NCBI GenBank assembly: GCA_001303665.1
Contig: LJUF01000142.1
Location: 1-7,942, forward strand
Direction of reading: 5' to 3'
Length of the DNA: 7,942 nt
Source of the DNA: Phycisphaerae bacterium SM23_33
Lineage (GTDB): Bacteria > Planctomycetota > Phycisphaerae > SM23-33
Part shown: piece by piece, positions 1-6,827 of the stretch
Numbering within the stretch: the first letter of the stretch is position 1
Layout of the letters: the number at the start of each line of letters is the position of its first letter
Made by a program: the position numbers and the translations under genes
The notes under the pieces: model-generated
Seen by the model: the letters and a program-made list of their open reading frames with translations, nothing else
Database searches by the model: none
What the model was told of the DNA's origin: nothing

Positions 1-587
1 GAGGCGGTCTGCCTGGGGTTGTTGAGCTGGTTGGCCACCGGGGGGATGGTGTACAGGATGGGGATGGTGCCGTTGTCCAGGCAAGCCTGGGCGATCTTTC
101 GCATCTTGTCGTCGTACTCCGGCGGGCGCGGGCCGGCGTGCAGGTCGTTGGTGCCGAACATGATCAGCGCCAGCTCGGGGTTCATCTTGGCCAGCCAGCG
201 GTCGATGTTGGCGGCGCCCCAGTTGCTGGTCATCTGGCCTTCGTTGCCCCAGTCGGCCCCTTTCCAGGCGGCCCAGCAGCGGTTCCGGACGTAGGCCCGA
301 ATCCACTCATGCGCCGGCTCGAGGTCGGCGGGCAGGTTCCTGATGTCGCTGCGGATGGGGGTGAAGAAGGCCATGGTGATGGTGATGCTGTCGCCGATCT
401 GGGCGACGGTGCCGGCCTGGCCGGTGAACTTCGCGTGGACCTTCTTCATCGGCTCGACCCAGTATGGCTGCTCGGCCGGGGCGGCCGCGGCGGCCGCCGG
501 GGCGGCGGTCTCTGCGGCGGCGCCGGAGAGGGCACAGCCCGAATACGCAACGGCGATCAGACCGGTCCAGATCAAGGCAGGCTTCAT
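1..587 (-). CDS. SGNH/GDSL-family hydrolase (esterase), 3' end outside window
   Basis: 195 complete codons are visible; the frame is open to the left edge, so the C-terminus with the expected DxxH block is missing. The ATG at 585-587 overlaps the upstream TGA (ATGA) and has AGGAG 8 nt upstream. Residues 1-25 form a signal peptide (ALIWTGLIAVAYSGCALSGAAA). YSGC-A at 15-19 resembles a lipobox but has Tyr at -3, so lipidation is uncertain. An Ala/Pro-rich linker follows (26-40). Family blocks: block I AQIGDSIT with nucleophile Ser67, block II near NEGQMTSNW (Gly117), block III FGTND with oxyanion Asn147. The following stretch, ALIMFGTNDLHAGP to IPILYTIPP, is typical of SGNH acylhydrolases such as rhamnogalacturonan or xylan acetyl esterases. 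Serine esterase activity is well supported, while the substrate is inferred from the neighbours. The overlap suggests translation is coupled to the LamG-protein gene. Confidence 0.88.
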   Translation of the reverse strand, partial: MKPALIWTGLIAVAYSGCALSGAAAETAAPAAAAAAPAEQPYWVEPMKKVHAKFTGQAGTVAQIGDSITITMAFFTPIRSDIRNLPADLEPAHEWIRAYVRNRCWAAWKGADWGNEGQMTSNWGAANIDRWLAKMNPELALIMFGTNDLHAGPRPPEYDDKMRKIAQACLDNGTIPILYTIPPVANQLNNPRQTA

Positions 588-3022
588 GAGACTCTCTCCT
601 GTTTCTGCCCGGCGGCCTTGGCTTTCACGTCCTTGATGTACTCCCGGATTTCCTCCACGCTCAGCGGGCGATTGTAGAGGTAGAACTCGTCGCGCATGGT
701 GCTGACGTAGGCGCCGTGGTCGTCGGAGATGGGGACGAAGAAGTCGCCGTAGCTTTCCGGCCAGCGGCGGCAGGGAACGGGATGCCAGGTTTGGCCGTCG
801 TCTTTCAGCTCCTTGACCAGCCGGCCGTCCACGATGATCTGCACGAACTTCTTGGGGCAGGACCAGGTCAGCGCCACGTGCTGCCACTGGTCGCTCTTCT
901 TGAAGGGGGCGGTCAGCTCGTGGTAGGTCGGCCCCAGGGTCATCATCTTGGCCGTCAGAAAGCCCCGCCCCTGCAGGTGCAGCGAAAGCTGCCCGGTGTC
1001 CACGTTGCGGGCGGGGTGCTGGGTGCCGACGGCGAACAGCCGCTCGGACATGTTCGGCCCCAGCGGCTTCCGCTGGGCCGGGTCGTTCCGCAGCCAGAAC
1101 ATCATCGTGCCCTCGGTCTCGTTGAAATTCAGCCAGGGGTCGAGCAGGCAGGTGCACTTGTGGCTGGCGGCCCGGCCCAGGACGCCGTCGGCGTAGGTGA
1201 TGTGCCCCATGGCCCCGCGGTAGGCCTCCTTCCGGCCGCGGGCCTTGTCGGCATGGGGGAGGTCCACCTTGTCGTTGTCCCAGGAGGCGTACATGAGCAT
1301 CCCCCTGTCGTCCAGCGGCGGGGCGCCCAGCCTGGCAACGTGATAGACCTTGGTGCCGCCGAAGGGCAGCAGCAGCGCGGCCTCCTCGCCCGCCAGGCGG
1401 ATCTCCGGCCGCAGAACGTACGGCGCCTTGGCGGCCGCGGTGTTCGTCACCGTGACGTGGAAGACCTTCCGCTCGCCCTCGGCCGCCAGAGAGAGCTCGA
1501 TCTCCTCCGGCTCGACCTTGAAGGCGTCGCTGGCGGGGAAGGTGATGGCGCCCTTCACCTCACCCTCGGGCGGTAGGATGAACTTCTCGAACTTCGGGCG
1601 AAGGTTCTTCCACAAGCCCCGGGCGGGGCCGGCGCGCAGGTTGTCCACCGTGATCATAAAGGTCCAGGATGCCTTGGGGCCGATGGGCACGCCGTCGCAG
1701 GGGTAGACGTCTACTGAGAGTGCCGGGCGGACCTCCAGCTCGGCCGCCGCCAGCGCCGTGCGCTTCTCCCCGCCGACCTCATAAGCAACCCGACCGACGA
1801 AAGGCACAAAGCCGAACGAATGCGGCCCGGCCTTGTCGTTCATGGCGACCTGGAACTCGACGTCTCGGGCCATGCCGGCCGCCAAGGGGGGCACGTCGCC
1901 CGGGCTGTTGATTATGACATCGAAATCAGCGGGCCCGCGGCAGTCGAGGGGGCCCAGACTGATCTGCTCTTGGCCGCGGTTGCGGAGGCTCACCTTCAGA
2001 GCGGCCCTTCCGGGCAGGCTGATCCGCGAGGGGGTGACCGCTAGCTTGACCTCCAGCGGCCCGCCAGTGAGCACCTCGGCCGGCACGCTGGCGACCTTCC
2101 CGGCCACGTCCAGGCTGATCGGGGCGCGAAGGAAAATCGGATTGAAGTCATCCGCCATGGCAAGCGTGACCCGGGCCTTGCCACCCTCGACGCTCACGGC
2201 CGAGACCTTAGCCTTTTCCCGCACGTATACGCTAGAGGCCAGCTCGCCCAGGGTGGTGTACCAGTACTCCTTCTTGCCGCCGTGGGCCTTGAGGAACTCG
2301 GTGTAGTTGCCCCGGGCAAAGCCCTCCCGGCCGAGGATGACGGCCAACTGCTTGCCCGCCAAGGCCTTCTCGAAAACCTCGTCCTTCAGGCCGCCCTCGA
2401 TGCTAACCGGAAGCCGGCGGCCCTGGTACCCGCCCAGGCCGGTCTCCTCACTGCTGTCGCGTCCGTGGAAGATATGGTGCTGATACCAATGCGTGGCCGC
2501 CACCATGCCCATCGCCCGGATGCGGTCGCGGTACGGGACGCCGTGGCCGCGGACGAGCTGGTAGATGACCGGCCTCTGCAGGACGGCGTTGAGCTCGGAC
2601 CGCAACGGGCCGATGGCGTTGAGGATGTCCTGGGTGGAATAGCTGAACATCTCGTCGCGGTAGGCTTGGATTCCGCCGCTGAAGAGGTTGGTGGCCACCT
2701 CTTGCCCCAGGGCCTCGAGCTGCGGTGCGTTCTGCTTCAGGTCGGGCGCCCCGGCGAAGAAGAAGGTGCCCCGCCAGCCGTTGTCGTGAAAGGCCTGAGC
2801 CGCAGGCAAGGCCGACTTGGCCGTGTGGTAGCCCCAATCGGCGTAGAGGACCGCGGCCAGCTTCTTGCCGGCCGGCAGAGGCGACAGCTTGACGTCCTCG
2901 GCCTTCAACTCGGTCCCCGCCGGGACGTCGACAGTCAGGGTGACCTCGAACGCCCCGGCCTGTGCGACGCCCAGCCCCGCCAGGAGAAGCAGCCCACACA
3001 CCGGAAGGCACGGTCGCTGCAT
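584..3022 (-). CDS. Secreted multidomain protein: NodB/polysaccharide-deacetylase-like, Ig-like, LamG
   Basis: 812 residues. The ATG at 3022 is preferred over the in-frame GTG at 3046 because AAAGGAG lies 7 nt upstream and a good signal peptide follows (LLLLAGLGVAQA, cleavage near 22). Residues 55-270 follow the NodB layout: LAAVLYADWG, then AFHDNGWRGTFFFAG, then GQEVATNLFSGG, then RGHGVPYRDRIRAMG..ATHW, and finally KEYWYTTLGELASSVYVREKA. The next segment (VSAVSVEGGKARVTLAMADDF) matches the beta module that often follows such deacetylases. The metal-site residues appear lost: the usual TFDDG is YADWG (Asp62 kept, second Asp is Trp63), and the usual HxxxH is Asn112...Gly116. Residues 320-560 look like two or three Ig/NEW3-like sandwiches. 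Residues 570-797 end in a LamG/concanavalin-like domain (TEGTMMFWLRND, QWQHVALTW, IIVDGRLVKEL, DEFYLYNRPLSVEEI). LamG domains commonly bind glycans. Its TGA overlaps the next ATG. It could be a diverged deacetylase or a binding protein. Confidence 0.82.
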   Translation of the reverse strand: MQRPCLPVCGLLLLAGLGVAQAGAFEVTLTVDVPAGTELKAEDVKLSPLPAGKKLAAVLYADWGYHTAKSALPAAQAFHDNGWRGTFFFAGAPDLKQNAPQLEALGQEVATNLFSGGIQAYRDEMFSYSTQDILNAIGPLRSELNAVLQRPVIYQLVRGHGVPYRDRIRAMGMVAATHWYQHHIFHGRDSSEETGLGGYQGRRLPVSIEGGLKDEVFEKALAGKQLAVILGREGFARGNYTEFLKAHGGKKEYWYTTLGELASSVYVREKAKVSAVSVEGGKARVTLAMADDFNPIFLRAPISLDVAGKVASVPAEVLTGGPLEVKLAVTPSRISLPGRAALKVSLRNRGQEQISLGPLDCRGPADFDVIINSPGDVPPLAAGMARDVEFQVAMNDKAGPHSFGFVPFVGRVAYEVGGEKRTALAAAELEVRPALSVDVYPCDGVPIGPKASWTFMITVDNLRAGPARGLWKNLRPKFEKFILPPEGEVKGAITFPASDAFKVEPEEIELSLAAEGERKVFHVTVTNTAAAKAPYVLRPEIRLAGEEAALLLPFGGTKVYHVARLGAPPLDDRGMLMYASWDNDKVDLPHADKARGRKEAYRGAMGHITYADGVLGRAASHKCTCLLDPWLNFNETEGTMMFWLRNDPAQRKPLGPNMSERLFAVGTQHPARNVDTGQLSLHLQGRGFLTAKMMTLGPTYHELTAPFKKSDQWQHVALTWSCPKKFVQIIVDGRLVKELKDDGQTWHPVPCRRWPESYGDFFVPISDDHGAYVSTMRDEFYLYNRPLSVEEIREYIKDVKAKAAGQKQERVS
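596..600 (-). promoter_or_regulatory. Ribosome binding site AGGAG for the SGNH gene, inside the upstream CDS
   Basis: AGGAG lies 8 nt before the ATG at 587 and within the last codons of the NodB/LamG gene, next to the ATGA stop/start overlap. This arrangement favours reinitiation by the same ribosomes. Confidence 0.78.
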
Positions 3023-3029
3023 TGCGCGT

Positions 3030-3036
3030 CTCCTTT
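3030..3036 (-). promoter_or_regulatory. Ribosome binding site AAAGGAG for the NodB/LamG gene
   Basis: AAAGGAG lies 7 nt before the ATG at 3022. It sits downstream of the alternative GTG at 3046, which therefore cannot use it, so it fixes the start at 3022. Confidence 0.8.
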
Positions 3037-3038
3037 GT

Positions 3039-5315
3039 CTACTCACCCGCCCCCATGGCCGGGCCGCGCCAGATCCCGCCGCCGAAGCTGCTGCACCAGA
3101 TGGTCTCGTGGTCGAGCGGGTCCACGGTCACCCGGTTGATGCCCCCGAAGGGCACGCCCTTGATCTCCTTCCAGCTCAACCCGCCGTCATTAGTGACCAG
3201 CAGGCCGTGGGTGCCGGTGGAGACCCACACCCGCTGCGGCCTATAGGGGTCCACCGACGGATACTTGGCGTGGACGTAGGACGGCCCGCCGGCCGGCCAG
3301 TCAATCTTCAGCTTCGTCCACGTGCTGCCGCCGTCGGTGGACTTGTACACGCCGGCCGTCTCGTGGCGCCTGGGCACGGCCGAGACGCACAGGTAGATGA
3401 TCCTGCTGTCGGTGGGGTGCACGTCGAAGCCGTATGGCAGGTACAGCTTGAGCTGCTCGGTCAGGTCGGCCCAGGACTCACCGCCGTCGGTGGACTTGAA
3501 CAGCCCGCCGTAGGCGGCCGGCTCGTAGCGGCTCTTGCTCTTGGCCCCGCACAGGGCGAACAGCGTGCCGTCGGCGTGCAGCTTCAGGTCGGTGAAGTGG
3601 TCGTTGGTCTCGGTCTTCAAGCCCGTGTTGACGGGCTTCCAACTGCCGGCCGCGTCGGTGGACTTGTACACCCCGCCGCCGTACATGGCGGCATACAGCG
3701 TTCTCTTCTCGGGCGGGCTTTTCGGGTCCAGCTCCACGGCCGTGCAGGCGCCCTTGGCCGGCATGCCCGTGGCAGAGGGGTGCCAGAGCTTGCCGTAATC
3801 GGTGCTGATACACACGCCGCCGCCGCCGGCGACGGTGCCGGCCATCTTCCAACTGGGGATGTCGTGCTCGTAGGCGCAGGCGGCGTAAATCAGACCCGGT
3901 TTGGCCCGGTCAAAGGCAATGTCGTAAAAGGTATTGGACCAGGGGCTGCCGGTCGGGGAATTGTACCAGCTCTTGCCGCGGTCGAGGCTGCGGGCAAAGC
4001 CGATGTCGGTGTAGCAGATGTAGCAGCGGTTGCGGTCGTGCGGGTCGAAGACGAAGCGCCAGGTCGTGGTCATTTCCAGGCCCACGCCGCTCCAGCGCTT
4101 GCCGCGGTCGGGGGCGCCGCGGTCGGCAAAACGGGTATAGGCCTGCCGCCACCGCCGGCCGCCGTCGTAGGTGACGAAGATTTCCATCCCCGTGCTGTAG
4201 TGCAGCACGTCCTTGTGCCGGGGGTTGACCGAGTAGCTCAGCACCCCGCTGCTCCAGCCGCGCTCGTAGTTGATCCAGCTCAGCTCCACGTTCCGGCCCT
4301 TGGCGTAGCGCGGGCCAGCCAGCACCCGCTTCCAGCTCCGGCCGCCGTCGTCGGTGCGATACACGGTGCTGGAATACGGCGGGATGGTCCCGGTGCCGTA
4401 GCCGAAGGTATAGACCGTGTCGGTCTGGTTCGCGGCCATGCCCAGGAAGGGGTAGTCCGGCACCGTCCTGCCGATCGGGCCGTGCCGGCCGATGCTGGTG
4501 TTGATCCCCGCCCCCATCGCGCTCTGCCAGGTGGCCCCGCGGTCCTCGGAGCGGAAGATCCCGCCGGCGAACTTGCCGCTGTCATCGCGGCCGGGGACGG
4601 AGCAGTACAGCACCGCCCTGCCGGTCCGCGAGTCGGCCCCGCCGCAGAAGTCGTGCAGCTTCTCCCCGGGGATCGGCCCGCACGAGTTCCACGTCCTTCC
4701 CCGGTCGTAGGAACCGAAAACGCCGCGCACGGTGCCGACGTACCACGCCTCCAAATCAGCCACGACGCGCGGGAAGAAGAACCGGTGAACGGTCGTCTCG
4801 ATCCCCTTCACCTGCGTCCAGGTCTTGCCGCCGTCGTCGCTGCGGACGCTGCCCTTGGCGGTGGCCAGAAAAAGGATCTTGCCGTCGGGGCTGACGTCGA
4901 TGCGGCCGACCTGGCCGAGCTTCTCCCACGCCTGGCCGTCGCACAGCGGCTGCCAGGTCAGGCCCTTGTCCCGGCTGACCTTGAGCACCTGTCCTGCGTA
5001 CGGGCCGGGCACGCAGTAAAGCACGTTCTCATTCGAAGGGTCGAAGGCCACGGCGCAGGAGATGGCGCTGCTAAGCTGGCGCCAGTGCAGCATCCGCCAC
5101 GTCCGCCCGCCGTCCGTGCTGCGGTAGACTCCGGACATGTCCGAGGCGCAGAAGATGAGCTTGGGGTCGTGCGGCGAGCTGGAGGGCACGAAGATGCCGC
5201 CTCCCCCGCCGATGCCAATGCTCTCCCATTTGCCTTGGCCGGCCGGCGCCAGGGCGGGCGGAAGAATGCAAGCCGCCAACAACGCCGCAACCCATTCCGC
5301 TCGAGGTGCCCTCAT
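3039..5315 (-). CDS. Secreted Asp-box (BNR) double beta-propeller protein, GH74/xyloglucanase-like
   Basis: 758 residues. The start is an ATG with AAAGGGG 8 nt upstream. A signal peptide covers about residues 1-26 (hydrophobic WVAALLAACILPPALAPAG); LAAC-I at 13-17 could be read as a lipobox but follows a very short hydrophobic run. The mature protein contains 13 Asp-box motifs (S/T-x-D-x-G-x-S/T-W type), beginning at residues 66, 114, 159, 202, 256, 321, 382, 443, 504, 552, 608, 659 and 708; two or three are degenerate. This number and length suit two seven-bladed propellers, as in GH74 enzymes and Vps10-like proteins. The N-terminus (WESIGIGGGGG...CASDMSGVYRSTDGGRTW) resembles the GH74 start (W-x-x-V-A-I-G-G-G-G...TDxGGxYR). 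Asp59 in SDMSG and Asp437 in YTDIG lie in the two halves where GH74 catalytic acids are expected; that placement is from memory. Alternatives are a non-enzymatic binding propeller or an assembly factor. The TAG stop is 16 nt before the next ATG. Confidence 0.87.
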   Translation of the reverse strand: MRAPRAEWVAALLAACILPPALAPAGQGKWESIGIGGGGGIFVPSSSPHDPKLIFCASDMSGVYRSTDGGRTWRMLHWRQLSSAISCAVAFDPSNENVLYCVPGPYAGQVLKVSRDKGLTWQPLCDGQAWEKLGQVGRIDVSPDGKILFLATAKGSVRSDDGGKTWTQVKGIETTVHRFFFPRVVADLEAWYVGTVRGVFGSYDRGRTWNSCGPIPGEKLHDFCGGADSRTGRAVLYCSVPGRDDSGKFAGGIFRSEDRGATWQSAMGAGINTSIGRHGPIGRTVPDYPFLGMAANQTDTVYTFGYGTGTIPPYSSTVYRTDDGGRSWKRVLAGPRYAKGRNVELSWINYERGWSSGVLSYSVNPRHKDVLHYSTGMEIFVTYDGGRRWRQAYTRFADRGAPDRGKRWSGVGLEMTTTWRFVFDPHDRNRCYICYTDIGFARSLDRGKSWYNSPTGSPWSNTFYDIAFDRAKPGLIYAACAYEHDIPSWKMAGTVAGGGGVCISTDYGKLWHPSATGMPAKGACTAVELDPKSPPEKRTLYAAMYGGGVYKSTDAAGSWKPVNTGLKTETNDHFTDLKLHADGTLFALCGAKSKSRYEPAAYGGLFKSTDGGESWADLTEQLKLYLPYGFDVHPTDSRIIYLCVSAVPRRHETAGVYKSTDGGSTWTKLKIDWPAGGPSYVHAKYPSVDPYRPQRVWVSTGTHGLLVTNDGGLSWKEIKGVPFGGINRVTVDPLDHETIWCSSFGGGIWRGPAMGAGE
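3171..5120 (-). repeat. Array of 13 Asp-box (BNR) coding repeats
   Basis: This is the protein-level repeat array within the propeller gene, one motif per blade at spacings of 43-65 residues. Consensus is S-T-D-G-G-x-T/S-W. The weakest copies are box 7 (TYDGGRRW, Arg replacing Ser/Thr), box 9 (STDYGKLW) and box 10 (STDAAGSW). Asp-boxes are structural turns on the edge of propeller blades and are not themselves catalytic. Confidence 0.9.
3333..3671 (-). repeat. Near-identical DNA copies inside Asp-box codons of boxes 10, 11 and 12
   Basis: An exact 18-nt sequence, gtcggtggacttgtacac on the plus strand, occurs at 3333-3350 and 3654-3671. A copy sharing its first 14 nt lies at 3485-3498, inside a CCGCCGTCGG context that also matches the first copy. 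They encode the KSTD(G) part of boxes 10-12. The identity exceeds that of other boxes in the same gene. Confidence 0.7.
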
Positions 5316-5323
5316 CGTCGCGA

Positions 5324-5330
5324 CCCCTTT
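5324..5330 (-). promoter_or_regulatory. Ribosome binding site AAAGGGG for the propeller gene
   Basis: A purine-rich AAAGGGG lies 8 nt before the ATG at 5315, in the 34-nt gap. It is weaker than the AGGAG sites of the other genes. Confidence 0.6.
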
Positions 5331-5349
5331 CGATCGATGTTCCGCCCCC

Positions 5350-6798
5350 TCAGCCCCCCACCATGTACACCGACTCTTTCTTGATCTCCAGCAGGTCCTT
5401 CCAGAGCTGATCGCCGGGGCCGACCTCGTGCGGCTCGCCCTCGCGGAGCTTCACCTTCAGCTTTTCCGAAGGCATGCCCTCGTAGAGCTTCTTTTCGCCG
5501 GCAACGACCGTGACAGGCCTCTTCATGTCCACCAGCTTGTCGTTGAGGTCCAGCTCCAGCTCGGCCACCTGCTCGTTGGCGTCGATCTCAATGCGGTTGC
5601 CCTCCTTGACGCGAACTTCGAAAACGCCCTGCATCCCGCCGGCATCCTTGACCAGCTTGGCGTTGACCCAGAAGGCCCGCGAGTAGCGATTGTGCTCGAC
5701 GACGTGGCTGACCATCTTGGGGTAGGGGTTCATCACGTGCTTGTCGAAGAAATTCGTAAGCACGGTCACGTCTTTGCGGAAAAGCCCGTCGGCGGAGTGG
5801 CCGCCCGGGTACGTTTGAAACTCCACGGGGCAGCCGGCCTCCTGCATGTACTGGTGCACGATCTTTCCGGTGCTCAGGAACGAATCGCCGGTGCCGTGCA
5901 GCAGCAGCGTGGGGACGTTCTTGAGCTGCTTGACGTAGGGCGTCTGGTCGATGCCGCTGGGGGGTTTCCGCAGGTCGTTGCAAAGCGGGGCAATGGCCGC
6001 GAACCAGTGCGGGTGCCGCCAGGCCATGATCAGGTCGGTCCTCCCCCCGTAGGAAAAGCCCGTGGCATAGATGCGGAAGGGATCGATGTTGTAATCCCGC
6101 GCGGCCTCCTTGAGATACGTGCGTGTCTTGTTCTCGACGTACGTCAGCCCGGTGGGATAGCCCTTTTGAATGCAGCGGATGAGGAAGTAGGGCGTTTTTG
6201 TCCTCATCTGGTCCATGTCCGGGTCGTCCTGGTAGGAGATCACCAGCGGCGAGGGCTTCTTGGGGTCGTAGGACCGCGGGACGATCAGGTCGAAGTGGCC
6301 CATGACGTTGGTCCGCTCGATCCAGCAGACTCTCGTTTGCCACCTTCCGACCGAGGCGACCGGAGGATGCTTGCCCTCCCCCAGGGCCTTCAGTGTGAAA
6401 TCCATGTCGGTCCTGAACCGCTTCATGCAGTCGCCGGGGGGGAAATGATCGCCGCGGTATCGCTTCTTGTCCTGGTTGTATTCCTGGTACAGGGGCAAGA
6501 GCTTGCGGCGCAGGCGGGGAAGGTTGGCGCTTATCAGGGGCTCGTCCTGCTTGAGCTCGGCGATCTTCTTCTCGTACTCCGCGATGAGCTCTTTCAGCGC
6601 CTTGTCCACCTCCGTCTTGGGCTCCGCCCTGAGCTTGTCGGCGAATTCGGCCGGCGGCCAGGGGGCCTGCCCGGCGGCAGCCCCACAGGCGACCAGGGCA
6701 ACCGCCGCGGCCACACAGGCCACAATGCGGCGGAGCTTCGGGGTTCGCGCTCGGCGCGCACAAGTATTGGTTGGAGGCGATGATACACGGGGCGTCAT
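5350..6798 (-). CDS. Secreted alpha/beta-hydrolase esterase (PHB depolymerase/feruloyl or acetyl-xylan esterase-like)
   Basis: 482 residues. The ATG at 6798 is chosen because AGGAG lies 5 nt upstream and a signal peptide follows; the frame stays open upstream, but only over the end of the preceding gene. The N-terminus is basic (RRARTPKLRR) followed by the hydrophobic stretch IVACVAAAVALVACGAAAG. LVAC-G at 35-39 fits a lipobox, so it may be a lipoprotein; signal peptidase I cleavage near residue 43 is the alternative. Residues 51-90 are charged and probably a helix or coiled coil. The hydrolase domain spans about 150-355 with a complete triad: Ser249 in GFSYGG, Asp305 in LLLHGTGDSF and His334 in YPGGHS. 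The usual HGG oxyanion motif after the first core strand is replaced by ISYQDDPD (187-194). Residues 365-445 look like the small beta domain (FWVNAKL, GNRIEIDA, LDLNDKLVD, RPVTVVAG) found after many planctomycete esterases. It probably removes acyl or feruloyl groups from a polysaccharide; the exact ester is unknown. It lies 34 nt before the propeller gene. Confidence 0.88.
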   Translation of the reverse strand: MTPRVSSPPTNTCARRARTPKLRRIVACVAAAVALVACGAAAGQAPWPPAEFADKLRAEPKTEVDKALKELIAEYEKKIAELKQDEPLISANLPRLRRKLLPLYQEYNQDKKRYRGDHFPPGDCMKRFRTDMDFTLKALGEGKHPPVASVGRWQTRVCWIERTNVMGHFDLIVPRSYDPKKPSPLVISYQDDPDMDQMRTKTPYFLIRCIQKGYPTGLTYVENKTRTYLKEAARDYNIDPFRIYATGFSYGGRTDLIMAWRHPHWFAAIAPLCNDLRKPPSGIDQTPYVKQLKNVPTLLLHGTGDSFLSTGKIVHQYMQEAGCPVEFQTYPGGHSADGLFRKDVTVLTNFFDKHVMNPYPKMVSHVVEHNRYSRAFWVNAKLVKDAGGMQGVFEVRVKEGNRIEIDANEQVAELELDLNDKLVDMKRPVTVVAGEKKLYEGMPSEKLKVKLREGEPHEVGPGDQLWKDLLEIKKESVYMVGG

Positions 6799-6803
6799 GG
6801 TTT

Positions 6804-6808
6804 CTCCT
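6804..6808 (-). promoter_or_regulatory. Ribosome binding site AGGAG for the esterase gene
   Basis: AGGAG lies 5 nt before the ATG at 6798, within the 29-nt gap after the upstream TAA. It decides the start, since the reading frame itself remains open to 7071. Confidence 0.8.
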
Positions 6809-6827
6809 ATCTGCCTTGGCTCAAGCG

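Noticed and set aside
470..515. GCC/GCG-rich run that looks like a simple repeat
   Set aside because: It is the codon run of the Ala/Pro linker after the SGNH signal peptide. No exact tandem unit is present.
138..677. Plus-strand open frame at the left end
   Set aside because: It lies opposite the SGNH gene and the end of the LamG gene, and its product is Gly/Arg-rich without a domain. The minus strand here has GDS and GTND motifs and a ribosome binding site.
3023..3046. Alternative GTG start at 3046 for the NodB/LamG gene
   Set aside because: It would overlap the end of the propeller gene, and the AAAGGAG lies downstream of it. The ATG at 3022 has correct spacing and a cleaner signal peptide.
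5317..5337. Two 8-bp palindromes (gtcgcgac and tcgatcga) flanking the ribosome binding site of the propeller gene
   Set aside because: Short GC-rich palindromes are expected by chance here, and there is no hairpin arm long enough for a terminator or operator claim.
2865..5384. Long plus-strand open frame of 839 codons opposite the propeller gene
   Set aside because: Its product is low-complexity, rich in Ala, Gly, Val, Pro, Arg and His, with no domain signature. The opposite strand encodes a signal peptide and 13 Asp-boxes. Strong GC bias at codon third positions removes stops on the opposite strand.
6710..6735. Possible Tat motif (LRRIVAC) in the esterase leader
   Set aside because: Twin Arg is present, but the expected Phe/Leu after RRx is missing and the surrounding Ser/Thr context does not fit, so ordinary Sec or lipoprotein export is more likely.
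5137..6783. Plus-strand open frame of 548 codons opposite the esterase
   Set aside because: It spans two real genes and their intergenic gap, has no recognisable motif and has the same shadow composition (LQLGHLLVG-like strings).
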